A stretch of DNA of 64,000 nt from Rhodococcus sp. ABRD24 (GTDB lineage: Bacteria > Actinomycetota > Actinomycetes > Mycobacteriales > Mycobacteriaceae): contig NZ_CP035319.1 of assembly GCF_004328705.1 (NCBI RefSeq), positions 3,348,001 to 3,412,000 of the forward strand, in the 5' to 3' direction. A program made the translations under genes and the position numbers. Under the pieces are notes generated by a model. The model made no database searches. It saw nothing but the letters and a program-made list of their open reading frames with translations, and was not told the origin of the DNA. Shown here piece after piece: positions 56,384 through 64,000 of the stretch (the stretch's first letter is position 1; every line of letters begins with the position of its first letter).

Positions 56384-56875
56384 ATGAGCACTTCCGAAGA
56401 CCGACTCGAAGCCCGGATCCGCCGACTGGAGGACATCGAGGCGATCCGCCAGCTCGACGCCCGCTATTGCCGCCACCTGGACGACGGCGATTGGGACCAG
56501 TTGATGGACCTGTTCACCGAGGATGGCGAGTTCGACGGACTGTCCCACCCGAAGGGCCGCGCAGAAATGCGCGAGTTCTTCGCGGGCCTGGCCGACGGCG
56601 GCCTCACCGCGTTCTGGCACTTCATCACCAATATGGAGATCGAGCTCGACGGAGACCGCGCCACCGTTCGATCGTTCCTGTGGCAGCCGTGCGTCACCGA
56701 CGGCGCTCCGTCGATCGCAGCGGGGCGTTACGAGGATCAGGTGGTCCGGGTCGACGGTCGCTGGATGTACCGCGTCAAACAGGTCCGGTTCCACTTTTTC
56801 GGCCCCCTCGCCGCAGGCTGGGACGAGAACCTCTTTGCACTGGACACCGCGCGGCGTGCGGCGGTCAATCCGTGA
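56384..56875 (+). CDS. SnoaL-like (NTF2-fold) polyketide-cyclase/dehydratase-type protein
   Basis: NTF2-like protein of 163 residues. The first helices read RIRRLEDIEAIRQLDARYCRHLDDGDWDQLMDLFTEDGEFDG (in parts), with the Asp/His-type pocket used by SnoaL and scytalone-dehydratase-like enzymes; FWHFITNMEIELDGDRATVRS and GRYEDQVVRVDGRWMYRVKQV follow. Likely an isomerase, hydratase or dehydratase acting on a small organic acid; the substrate is unknown. ATG at 56384 follows GAGGAGG at 9 nt, better than ATG at 56327. It overlaps the next gene by 4 nt. Confidence 0.82.
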   Translation: MSTSEDRLEARIRRLEDIEAIRQLDARYCRHLDDGDWDQLMDLFTEDGEFDGLSHPKGRAEMREFFAGLADGGLTAFWHFITNMEIELDGDRATVRSFLWQPCVTDGAPSIAAGRYEDQVVRVDGRWMYRVKQVRFHFFGPLAAGWDENLFALDTARRAAVNP

Positions 56876-57234
56876 GCGCGCCGGTCCACGGGGACCGCAC
56901 GGGTTCGGCTCCGGACGTGCGATGGACCGACATGCTCACCGTCGCCGAGTTCGTCGAATTGCGCCGCCGTCGGCGCGCGCTGACCAACAGTCTCGGCGGC
57001 GCGGCTATCGCGCTGCTTGCCACCTTCCTGCTGGGTTTCGCGTACTTCCCTGATCAGCTCGGCGGCACCACGATGGCCGGAATTCCGCTGTCGCTGTGGC
57101 TGATGTTCTCCCAGTTCGCCGGCACCTGGGTGCTGGTCTACCTGTACTTCCGCCTTACCCGTACCTACATCCAGCCCGCGGCCGACGCAGCTCTCACGGC
57201 CATCGAGCAGTATCGACAGGAGCATGTGGCATGA
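56872..57234 (+). CDS. DUF485 small membrane protein
   Basis: Protein of 120 residues with two transmembrane helices (LTNSLGGAAIALLATFLLGFAYF and SLWLMFSQFAGTWVLVYLYFRLT, each read in parts), matching DUF485. In many bacteria DUF485 proteins (YjcH-like) are encoded just before an ActP-type symporter, as here. GTG at 56872 overlaps the SnoaL-like gene, and the stop overlaps the symporter ATG. Confidence 0.85.
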   Translation: MSAPVHGDRTGSAPDVRWTDMLTVAEFVELRRRRRALTNSLGGAAIALLATFLLGFAYFPDQLGGTTMAGIPLSLWLMFSQFAGTWVLVYLYFRLTRTYIQPAADAALTAIEQYRQEHVA

Positions 57235-58850
57235 CCGGCGAACCCGATTTCCTCGCCATCGCCATCTGCGCGGCGGTGATCTCCCTGACGCTGTGGGTGA
57301 CCTTCGCTGCCTCGCGTCGAAGCCGTAGCGCAGACGGCTTCTTCGCTGCCGGCCGCTCAATCACCGGCTGGCAGAACGGATTCGCGATTGCGGGCGAATT
57401 CATCTCGGCTGGAAGCTTTCTCGGAACAACGGGCCTGATCTTCTACAAGGGTGTGGATGGGACGGTGATCCTGTGCGCGTCGGTGGTCTCGTTCCTGCCC
57501 GTACTGTTCCTGCTCGCGGAGAAGATGCGTAACGTCGGCAAGTACACGCTCGCGGACGTGCTGGTGTTCCGCACCCAGGCGCGGCGGGTGCGGGTGGTCG
57601 TCGCGTTCAGCACCATCACGACCGGCATGTTCGTCCTACTGGCGCAGCTCGTGGCGGCCGGTGTGCTGCTCGAGTCCGTATCCGGGATCCCATTCTGGCT
57701 GTCGGTGATTGTCGCCGGAAGCCTCATGGGTATCTATGTTTTCGTCGGAGGCATGCTCGCCACCACCTGGGTCCAGGTGATCAAGTCGTCGATCCTGTCG
57801 ATTCTCGCGCTGATCGTCGGCCTGGGCATCCTGTCGAAGTTCGGCTTCAGCTTCCCGAAGGTGCTGTCGAGTGCCACCGAGCACGCCGTCGCCGGTGATG
57901 CCGTACTCTCGCCCGGCCTGATCTTCGCCTCGGGCGGGGCAGTCAACCTCATCTCGTACGGCCTCACCTTCGCGCTCGGTACGGCAGGTATGGCGCACAT
58001 CCTGATTCGCTTCTTCACCGTGCCCGAGGCCGCCACCGCGCGGCGCTCGCTCGGCTGGACCGTCGCCCTGTGCAGCGGCTTCTACCTCGTCGTGGTGCTG
58101 ATGGGCTTCGGCGCCGCGGCCGTGCTCGGTGACGGTGGCGCTCAACGTGTCGGTCCCGGAGGCAATCTCGCTGCACCAGTGCTGGTGACCGAACTCGGTG
58201 GGGGCATCGGAACAGTTGGCGGGTCCATCGCGTTGGCACTGGTCTCGGCGGTCGCGTTCGCGAGCATCGTGGCGGTCGTCGCCGGTGTGGTCATCTCGGC
58301 CGCCGGTACCTTCGCGCGCGACGTGTGGCCGACGCTGACCCGCCGCGACCGCGGGAACAGTGCGGATGTCGTCGCGGATACTGCTGCCGACGACGCACGG
58401 GATGCGAAGGTCGCCAGATTCGGCGCGGTCGGCCTCAGTGTCATCGCGATCCTGCTGACCATGGCGATCGGCGACAGCACGAACATCACGTACTTCATGG
58501 GCATGGCATTCATGGTGGCGGCGAGCGCTCACCTGCCGAGCCTGCTGTTGAGCCTGAACTGGCGCCGGTTCAACAGCACCGGTGCGGTGTGGGGAATTGT
58601 CGTCGGACTGGTGTCGACGATCGTCAGCCTGATGCTCACCGAGGCGCTGTGGATGGGTAGTGGCCCGGCACCGCTGCACATCCAGTTGCCGGTGGTCATT
58701 ACGCTGCCGCTCGGCCTTCTGGCCTGTGTCGTCGGTTCGCTGGCGGGGGAGCGGGGAGTCGGTTCACGGGCGGCCTCCGATGAGAAGTTCGCCGAGATGC
58801 TCGTCCGTGCGGAGACCGGAATCGGGGCGGAAGCCGCGGCTTCCCACTGA
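57231..58850 (+). CDS. Sodium:solute symporter (ActP/monocarboxylate type)
   Basis: SSS-family transporter of 539 residues with about 13 transmembrane helices. Signatures are DGFFAAGRSITGWQNGFAIAGEFISAGSFLG (two parts, about residues 34-64), YTLADVLVFR, and ALGTAGMAHILIRFFTVPEAATARRS. The DUF485 partner upstream and the GEFISAGSFLG sodium-site helix place it with ActP acetate or MctC-like monocarboxylate permeases. It probably brings in the acid degraded by the divergent eight-gene operon (inference from the shared operator). ATG at 57231. A 51-nt palindrome follows. Confidence 0.9.
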   Translation: MTGEPDFLAIAICAAVISLTLWVTFAASRRSRSADGFFAAGRSITGWQNGFAIAGEFISAGSFLGTTGLIFYKGVDGTVILCASVVSFLPVLFLLAEKMRNVGKYTLADVLVFRTQARRVRVVVAFSTITTGMFVLLAQLVAAGVLLESVSGIPFWLSVIVAGSLMGIYVFVGGMLATTWVQVIKSSILSILALIVGLGILSKFGFSFPKVLSSATEHAVAGDAVLSPGLIFASGGAVNLISYGLTFALGTAGMAHILIRFFTVPEAATARRSLGWTVALCSGFYLVVVLMGFGAAAVLGDGGAQRVGPGGNLAAPVLVTELGGGIGTVGGSIALALVSAVAFASIVAVVAGVVISAAGTFARDVWPTLTRRDRGNSADVVADTAADDARDAKVARFGAVGLSVIAILLTMAIGDSTNITYFMGMAFMVAASAHLPSLLLSLNWRRFNSTGAVWGIVVGLVSTIVSLMLTEALWMGSGPAPLHIQLPVVITLPLGLLACVVGSLAGERGVGSRAASDEKFAEMLVRAETGIGAEAAASH

Positions 58851-58869
58851 GTTCGGCGCCACGATCACT

Positions 58870-58920
58870 GACTGAAAGGTCCCTTCATGCGCTGTACGCG
58901 TGTGAAGGGACCTTTCAGTC
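58870..58920. terminator. 51-nt palindromic repeat, copy 2 (bidirectional terminator)
   Basis: A stem of about 23 bp (arms begin GACTGAAAGGTCCCTTCA) with a 5-nt loop between the convergent symporter and ceramidase genes. It has the same length and the same GGTCCCTTC/GAAGGGACC core as the copy at 46612-46662, with compensating changes in the arms. Confidence 0.75.
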
Positions 58921-58933
58921 GTTTGGGGAGGTG

Positions 58934-60991
58934 TCAGCCGACGGTGAACTCCGCCGACGTCCCGGTGAAGGGGAAGACCGCGCCGTTCGGTGCCTTGTGG
59001 TCGCCGAAGTGCTGGATCCGGTAGGTGCCCGACGGGGTTCCCGCCGGGACGTCCCAGGTGATTCGCGCGACCGAGGCGTTGGAACCCTCACGGCGCCAGT
59101 GGTACTTGGTGGCCCAGTCGCCGTCGTCGGCGTGCCGCACCCAGCGGTCGCCGTCGCGGCGCTGCACCTCGAAGTACGTGCCGCGACGGTGCAGGTTGTT
59201 CTTGGGGTGGCCGGTGACGAACTCGACGGCGACCTGCCGGCCTGCGCCGACGTTGCCCGCGGGCTGGAGGATTGCGTCGCCGAACGCGCGGCCCGGTAGC
59301 GGTTCGTCGAACGGGTAGTCGCGTCCGAATCCGGGCTGGAATCCCGACAGGTCGCGCGGCGCCGGTCCGCGGGGAACCTCGGCTCCGGTCTTCATCGCTG
59401 CGGCGAGTGTCGCGAAGCCCTGCTGGTAAGCGGGAAGGGTGTTGCGGCCGAACAGCGTCGAACCGCCTTCGTACTGCTGCGCGTCGTACTCCTCGGGGGT
59501 GGTGCAGTAACTCGAGTACGCGTTGGCGTAGCCCTGGAAGATGACGTTCTCGAGCGGGACACCGAGCTCCTCGGCGACGGTGCGGCGGATCCGCAGGCCC
59601 GAGACGATGGTGAACTCGGCCGGACCGCCGACCACGTAGACGTCGCCGATCCGGATGAGCTGGATCTTGAGCACGTGCGGTACCCAGCCGTCCGGGGGCA
59701 GCAGCCCGACCGGGACCAGCACCAGCTTGGGGGCCTGAGCGTCGGCCAGCCACTGTGGGGTAGGCGTGTCGATGCCGCCGAGGGCGTCGATCACCGGGTT
59801 GCGGGTGCCCTCGGTGAAGACTTCGATGGCCGGTCCGTCCTCGGTGCTGCCCGCGGCCATCGCGGCGCCGATGCACGCCGGTGCGGTGCGGCGCGGCTGG
59901 CCGTCCGAGGTGTACTTGCCGTCGACGAGCTGATCCGCCATGTCCAGGTACATGATTCGGCTGTCGACGGTGGTGGAGGCCAGCGGTGTCGCCGATTTGA
60001 ATGCGGTCCGGGCCGCGGCCACCTGGCGTTCCCCGATGATCCGGGTGTTCTCGAAGTCGTTGTCGGTGGGGCCGCGACCCGGCTCGAGATCCAGGTTGGG
60101 GGACATGTCGCCGGTATTGGTCTGCGGGAAGCACGCGACGAATCCGGGTTTGCCGTCGAGATAGCGCACCCCGGCGATGTCATGCTCCCAGAAGTACGCT
60201 GCGGCACCCTTGTTGTCGCCCGAGATCAGATGGTTATCGTTGGTGAGCGACGCGCCGTGAGTGGGGAACCAGCCGATGCCACCGATGTTGTCGCCGCCCT
60301 GGCTGATCTTGAGCACCCGCATCGAGGTGTCGATTCCGAGCGGATAGTAGTCCCTGTCGCGCTGCGGGTTCCGCTCGAACGCGGCGCGCGAGCGGTTGAC
60401 ACTGGCATCTTTCAGTTCGCTGCGGCCATACGAGACGGTGCCCGCGGCCAGATTGTCGTGCGCGGCGACAATCGCCTCGACCATGCCGTCGACCTCGGCG
60501 TCGAACACTTGCGGCTGGAAGCCCAGCGTCGCAAGGCTGTACGCATAATCCTGCGACGCACCGCCACACGCGGCGTGCGAGTGTACGGCCGTGAGCATCA
60601 CGTTCTTCTCGGTGTAGAGGTTGCCGTACTTCTCGGCTAGGCGGCGAAGAACAGCGTCGTGCACGGCTTGGAACACCATGCAGGTGTCGGCACAGGCGAA
60701 GACGACTCGGTTGTCCTGGGCGTCGGCGAAGATGTACGCGCGCACCCGGGTCCGCTGGTGCAGACCTTCCGCGCGCTGCTCGAAGCTCGAATAGCCCATC
60801 ATGCCGTTCTCGGCAACGGGGCCGGTCATGTCGGAGAGGCCGACACCCACGCGGAAGCCCTGGCCGGAGGGGGCACGGCGGGCTGGTGAGGAGATTGAAC
60901 GGGGCAGTGCTTCGGCGGTAGTTCCGGCAAGTGCTGCGATCGCCGGTGCGGCCGCAGCTCCGGCCAGCACACTGCGTCGACTGATCTTCAC
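58934..60991 (-). CDS. Neutral/alkaline ceramidase, Tat-exported
   Basis: Secreted ceramidase-family amidase of 685 residues, expected to hydrolyse the amide bond of ceramide or a similar lipid using zinc. The Tat signal is ISRRSVLAGAAAAPAIAALAG (residues 3-23, split). The catalytic domain shows VGVGLSDMTGPVAENGMMGYS (in parts), VMLTAVHSHAACGG with zinc-ligand His residues, and WFPTHGASLTNDNHLISGDNKG, with the conserved Ser nucleophile region. A C-terminal immunoglobulin-like domain ends in GTSAEFTVG. GTG at 60991 follows AAAGGA. It is convergent with the symporter operon. Confidence 0.9.
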   Translation of the reverse strand: MKISRRSVLAGAAAAPAIAALAGTTAEALPRSISSPARRAPSGQGFRVGVGLSDMTGPVAENGMMGYSSFEQRAEGLHQRTRVRAYIFADAQDNRVVFACADTCMVFQAVHDAVLRRLAEKYGNLYTEKNVMLTAVHSHAACGGASQDYAYSLATLGFQPQVFDAEVDGMVEAIVAAHDNLAAGTVSYGRSELKDASVNRSRAAFERNPQRDRDYYPLGIDTSMRVLKISQGGDNIGGIGWFPTHGASLTNDNHLISGDNKGAAAYFWEHDIAGVRYLDGKPGFVACFPQTNTGDMSPNLDLEPGRGPTDNDFENTRIIGERQVAAARTAFKSATPLASTTVDSRIMYLDMADQLVDGKYTSDGQPRRTAPACIGAAMAAGSTEDGPAIEVFTEGTRNPVIDALGGIDTPTPQWLADAQAPKLVLVPVGLLPPDGWVPHVLKIQLIRIGDVYVVGGPAEFTIVSGLRIRRTVAEELGVPLENVIFQGYANAYSSYCTTPEEYDAQQYEGGSTLFGRNTLPAYQQGFATLAAAMKTGAEVPRGPAPRDLSGFQPGFGRDYPFDEPLPGRAFGDAILQPAGNVGAGRQVAVEFVTGHPKNNLHRRGTYFEVQRRDGDRWVRHADDGDWATKYHWRREGSNASVARITWDVPAGTPSGTYRIQHFGDHKAPNGAVFPFTGTSAEFTVG

Positions 60992-61101
60992 GACGTAATC
61001 CTTTGCGCGAGGAATAGAATCAGGAGTTGATCAAATGTCCAAGTTCTCAGCACACACCAGTCGGTCTCGAATCGCAAGACCACTCGCCCGGGGTGTTGTG
61101 C

Positions 61102-61833
61102 CTAGACGGTCGCGGCCTCGCCGAACGTCATCTGCAGATCCGGGATCGTTGTGGTCATCAGTGCTCTCCTCGGCAGGCCGAGGGAATGGAGTTCGGCGGC
61201 GATCGGGTGATTGCCCAGTCGCAGGTCTGCGCCCCCGATCCGGGAGCGGACGCCGCTGGGGTTCATGTCCCAGGCAGTGTGACGAGTGATTCCGTCGAGG
61301 TGCGAGTACGCCTCGAGTGAGGTGTTGGTTCCGGATCCGGGCATCGGTAGTCCGGGCTTCACCGTCAGTTCGGCGATGAGTCTGCCATCCTGACTTACCC
61401 TGCCGCGCCGGACCGAGCTCGTGTGGTCGGCCTCGAAGTCGGCCAGCACCTTGGGGAATCCCCAGATGCCCCGGCCGGCGGCGAGCGTGAAATCACCGTC
61501 CACTGGGAGCTGGTGGATCAGCGCACCGGCTTCACCGGTCGCCAGGCTCCGGATGTCCCCGAACACGGAGGTGCGGCCGCGCCGACGATGGTCACGGACC
61601 ATGAAGGTGACGCCGAATTCGTTGTACGGACCGAGGTCTCCGTCCACGTAGTCGACGAACACCAGCCCGCACAGCCCTCGGCCCGGACGGAACTGCAGGA
61701 TCTCGAGCCCGGAGTAGTCGATGAGCGCCTGGGCTGCTGTAGTCGGCACCGAGTACATGGCCATGAAGGCCGATGCGCTGCGGATTTCGACGGGCATGTC
61801 GATCTGCTTGCCGAGTACCTGGTGTGAGCTCAC
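61102..61833 (-). CDS. Acetoacetate-decarboxylase-family protein
   Basis: Protein of 243 residues with the acetoacetate decarboxylase fold. The Schiff-base Lys position is retained as Lys128 in GIWGFPKVLADFEADH, and the conserved acidic residue appears as Glu72 in LGPYNEFGVTFMV, so an active decarboxylase or aldolase/dehydratase-type enzyme is possible. An uncharacterised protein of this family (Rv3519) lies beside cyp142 in M. tuberculosis, supporting a steroid-related role. GTG at 61833 overlaps the SDR stop by 4 nt. Confidence 0.82.
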   Translation of the reverse strand: MSSHQVLGKQIDMPVEIRSASAFMAMYSVPTTAAQALIDYSGLEILQFRPGRGLCGLVFVDYVDGDLGPYNEFGVTFMVRDHRRRGRTSVFGDIRSLATGEAGALIHQLPVDGDFTLAAGRGIWGFPKVLADFEADHTSSVRRGRVSQDGRLIAELTVKPGLPMPGSGTNTSLEAYSHLDGITRHTAWDMNPSGVRSRIGGADLRLGNHPIAAELHSLGLPRRALMTTTIPDLQMTFGEAATV

Positions 61834-62690
61834 GGGACCACCACCCCGCGCAGGCCGTCGGCGCCGTAGACCTGTTCGAGCATCGACCGGAAGTTCGGCC
61901 CGCGGCGCAGCATCTGACCGCCGTCGACGTTGATGACCTGCCCGGTGATCCACGTCGACTCGGGGCCGAGGAGGAACTTGGCGAGACCGGCGATGTCGGC
62001 GACCTCGCCGACCCGGCCCAGCGGGGTGCACTCCAGGTAGTCGTCGAGGATGGGACCACCGTCGGTGATCATTGAAACCAGATCGGTGCCGGTGAGTCCG
62101 GGACGGATGCCGTTGACCCGCACGCCGCTGGCACCCAGCTCGTCGGCGGCTAGCTGCACCAGATGGTCGACGCCGGACTTCGAGACGCCGTACGCGCCGA
62201 ACCAGCGGTGGGTGTTGCTGGCCGCGATCGAGGAGATTGCCACGATCGATCCGCCGCCGGCCGCGACCAGGGCGCGGGCGCCGTGCTTGATGGTGAGCAT
62301 CGTGCCCGTGACGTTGAGGTCGACCGTGCGCCGCCAGGCGTCCACGTCCAGCTGCGTGACCGGGGCAATGGTCTCGTTTCCGCCGGCGCATGCGACGACG
62401 CCGTCGAGGCGGCCGGTGGTCTCGATCGCGCGGGCGACGGCGCGTTCTACATCGGTCTCGTCAGTAACGTTCGCGGCCACGGTGGTGACCGATCCGCCGG
62501 AGGCGAGCGCGCCGGTGGCGGAGATCTTCTCGGCCGCGGTGGCCAGCCGCTCGGCGCTGCGGCCGCAGATCGTCACGTGGACTCCATCGGCAGCGAGCAA
62601 CTCGGCGATCCCGAGTCCGATCCCGCTGCCTCCGCCGGTGATCAGGACGGACCTTCTTTCGAACGAACCGGAGTTCGGCTGCGAATCCAT
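61830..62690 (-). CDS. Short-chain dehydrogenase/reductase
   Basis: SDR oxidoreductase of 286 residues. The cofactor motif is LITGGGSGIGLGIAEL (residues 16-31), followed by the NNAG-like ACAGG, Ser in AISSIAAS, and the YxxxK pair in GAYGVSKSGVDHL. GKFLLGPESTWITGQVINVDGGQ-type C-terminal sequence (KFLLGPESTWITGQ) is standard. It probably oxidises or reduces a hydroxyl or keto group on a sterol intermediate. ATG at 62690. It diverges from cyp142 across a KstR-like extended palindrome. Confidence 0.88.
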   Translation of the reverse strand: MDSQPNSGSFERRSVLITGGGSGIGLGIAELLAADGVHVTICGRSAERLATAAEKISATGALASGGSVTTVAANVTDETDVERAVARAIETTGRLDGVVACAGGNETIAPVTQLDVDAWRRTVDLNVTGTMLTIKHGARALVAAGGGSIVAISSIAASNTHRWFGAYGVSKSGVDHLVQLAADELGASGVRVNGIRPGLTGTDLVSMITDGGPILDDYLECTPLGRVGEVADIAGLAKFLLGPESTWITGQVINVDGGQMLRRGPNFRSMLEQVYGADGLRGVVVP

Positions 62691-62723
62691 CCAACTTCTC
62701 CCGTCGTAGATCCGATACCCCCG

Positions 62724-62752
62724 CCGATAGTAGGAACAAGTTCTACTATCGG
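62724..62752. promoter_or_regulatory. Extended KstR-like palindrome between SDR and cyp142
   Basis: A 29-bp inverted repeat with one bulged G. Its centre AGGAACAAGTTCTA (62732-62745) fits TnnAACnnGTTnnA except for the first base, and arms CCGATAGTA/TACTATCGG extend the symmetry well beyond a normal KstR site. Confidence 0.7.
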
Positions 62753-62817
62753 GGCAGGTTTGCCAGATTCACAGGACTTTCCATACTGGCCGGGACACCG
62801 GGCTGAGGAGTGCGTGG

Positions 62818-64000
62818 ATGACTATCGGGAACGACTTCGATCTGCTGGACGGGCGCTTCTACTCGGGTGATCTCGGTGACCCCCGCGCGGCGTATGCGTG
62901 GATGCGTGAAAACGAGCCGGTGTACCGGGACCGGAACGGGCTCGCGGCGGCGTCGACCTACGCGGCGCTGATCGCTGCGGAACGGGATCCGGGCCTGTTC
63001 TCCAACGCCGGCGGGATCCGCCCGGAGACCGGCCCGCTGCCGCAGATGATCGACATGGACGATCCGGCGCATCTGCAACGTCGGCGACTCGTCAACACCG
63101 GGTTCACCCGCAAGAAGGTGGAGGCGAAGATCGGCCGGATCCGGGAGATCTGCGATCAGTTGATCGACTCGGTGTGCGAGCAGGGGGAGTGCGACTTCGT
63201 GGCCGATCTCGCGGCGCCGCTGCCGATGGCTGTCATCGGGGACATGCTCGGTGTCCGGCCCGAGGATCGAGCGACGTTCCTGCGCTGGTCCGACGATCTG
63301 GTGAAGGCATTGGGCAGCAACGCCTCCGAAGAGCAACTGAAGGCGATGATCGACGCGTATGTCGCGTTCACCGAGTTCACCTTCCGCACCATCGGTGAGC
63401 GGCGGGAGAACCCTGCAGACGATCTGATCAGCGTCCTCGTCCACGCGGAGATCGACGGCGAGCGGCTGTCCGATCAGGAGATCGTCAACGAGTCGTTGTT
63501 GATCCTCATCGGCGGCGACGAGACCACCCGCCATGTACTCAGCGGTGGTATGGAACAGCTGCTGAGACATGAGGATCAGCGTGACCGGCTGCTGGCAGAC
63601 CGCTCGGGTATCCCACTCGCGATCGAGGAGATGCTGCGGTGGGTTTCGCCGATCAAGAACATGGCCCGGACCGTCACCCGCGACACCACCTTCTTCGGCG
63701 CCGATTTGAAGGAGGGCGAGAAGATGCTGTTGCTCTTCGAGTCCGCCAACTTCGACGAGACAGTGTTCGACGATCCCGACCGCTTCGACATCGGACGCTC
63801 GCCGAACCCGCACGTGGCCTTCGGTTTCGGCACCCACTTCTGCCTCGGCAACCAACTGGCCCGGCTCGAGGGGAACATGATGTTCGAGCGGCTCCTGGCC
63901 CGGCTGCCGGACATGGCGCTGGCCACCTCGGCGCCGTTACCGCTGCGGCCGGCGAACTTTGTGTCGGGGCTCGAAGAGATGCCGGTGAAGTTCACCGCGG
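62818..64000 (+). CDS. cyp142: Cytochrome P450 CYP142 (steroid C26/C27 hydroxylase), 3' end cut
   Basis: P450 of the CYP142 family, which oxidises the cholesterol or cholestenone side-chain end to the carboxylic acid. Matching features: RDRNGLAAASTYAALIAAER, IDMDDPAHLQRRRLVNTGFTRKKVE (two parts), the I-helix LILIGGDETTRHVLSGG, the ExxR motif in AIEEMLRW, and the haem-binding AFGFGTHFCLGNQLARLE with the axial Cys at about residue 342. ATG at 62818. The window ends after 394 codons, only a few residues short of the usual length near 400. Redox partners are not encoded here. Confidence 0.95.
   Translation, partial: MTIGNDFDLLDGRFYSGDLGDPRAAYAWMRENEPVYRDRNGLAAASTYAALIAAERDPGLFSNAGGIRPETGPLPQMIDMDDPAHLQRRRLVNTGFTRKKVEAKIGRIREICDQLIDSVCEQGECDFVADLAAPLPMAVIGDMLGVRPEDRATFLRWSDDLVKALGSNASEEQLKAMIDAYVAFTEFTFRTIGERRENPADDLISVLVHAEIDGERLSDQEIVNESLLILIGGDETTRHVLSGGMEQLLRHEDQRDRLLADRSGIPLAIEEMLRWVSPIKNMARTVTRDTTFFGADLKEGEKMLLLFESANFDETVFDDPDRFDIGRSPNPHVAFGFGTHFCLGNQLARLEGNMMFERLLARLPDMALATSAPLPLRPANFVSGLEEMPVKFTA

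Noticed and set aside
61040..61101. Possible terminator after the acetoacetate-decarboxylase-like gene
   Set aside because: GGTCT/AGACC gives only a 5-bp stem; not convincing.
62746..63855. 369-codon open frame on the minus strand opposite cyp142
   Set aside because: It is a high-GC shadow of the P450 gene, with low-complexity Arg/Val/His-rich sequence and no recognisable motif. The plus-strand frame has a complete CYP142 signature.

Overview
The window is high-GC actinobacterial DNA and reads as a Rhodococcus or Prescottella-type chromosome. It contains one of the densest sterol-catabolism regions expected of that group. The gene order carries clear synteny with the Mycobacterium tuberculosis cholesterol region: ispD-ispF-cysS-rlmB, a LacI regulator, kstR, and fadE34 (chsE3). 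There are no rRNA or tRNA genes, CRISPR arrays, transposases or integrases visible. All recognisable genes are intact. Only the last one (cyp142) is cut by the window edge, and it lacks just a few residues.

Layout. (1) 1-3.6 kb: housekeeping operon ispD-ispF-cysS-rlmB. (2) 3.6-9.2 kb: the 5-oxoprolinase genes pxpC and pxpBA, on the minus strand, split by a ZIP-like membrane gene and an acyl-CoA synthetase on the plus strand; then an acyl-CoA thioesterase behind a perfect 28-bp palindrome. (3) 9.6-14.2 kb: an overlapping DctA-type symporter, LysR regulator and phosphonoacetate hydrolase cassette, followed by a methyltransferase. (4) 14.3-17 kb: a zinc/manganese ABC importer. (5) 17.2-20.9 kb: a LacI regulator and an OtsB-GH15 trehalose fusion protein. 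(6) 20.9-28.8 kb: kstR divergent from chsE3, then chsE2-chsE1-chsH2-chsH1-ltp2, the machinery that removes the last part of the sterol side chain. (7) 29-31 kb: a TetR regulator and small membrane proteins. (8) 31-46.6 kb: a secreted class II cholesterol oxidase, hsd4B-kstD, hsaEGF, a large LuxR-type regulator, kshA with a small Cys-rich protein, and hsaADCB. Together these open rings A/B and degrade ring A. (9) 46.7-58.9 kb: an eight-gene minus-strand acyl-CoA operon, its likely TetR regulator, and a divergent SnoaL/DUF485/solute-symporter operon. (10) 58.9-64 kb: a Tat-exported ceramidase, an acetoacetate-decarboxylase-like protein plus SDR pair, and cyp142.

How the genes work together. Cholesterol oxidase and CYP142 act early on the sterol nucleus and on the side-chain terminus. 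ChsE3, Hsd4B, ChsE1/E2, ChsH1/H2 and Ltp2 shorten the side chain. KstD and KshA open ring B. HsaA/B, HsaC and HsaD open and cleave ring A. HsaE, HsaF and HsaG turn the released dienoate into pyruvate and propionyl-CoA. Four close matches to the KstR operator (core AACACGTT or its complement AACGTGTT) and two degraded ones lie in front of these operons. At kstD and kshA the operator also supplies the -10 hexamer.

Most notable beyond textbook steroid degradation: a predicted mesaconyl-CoA hydratase / citramalyl-CoA lyase / CoA-transferase module inside an uncharacterised operon, with a shared operator motif at two promoters; two related 51-nt palindromes at convergent gene ends; a phosphonoacetate-use cassette with a dicarboxylate-type transporter; the OtsB-GH15 fusion; a thioesterase gene without a conventional start codon at its Shine-Dalgarno site; and a 46-codon leader ORF containing a second KstR-like core upstream of hsaE.
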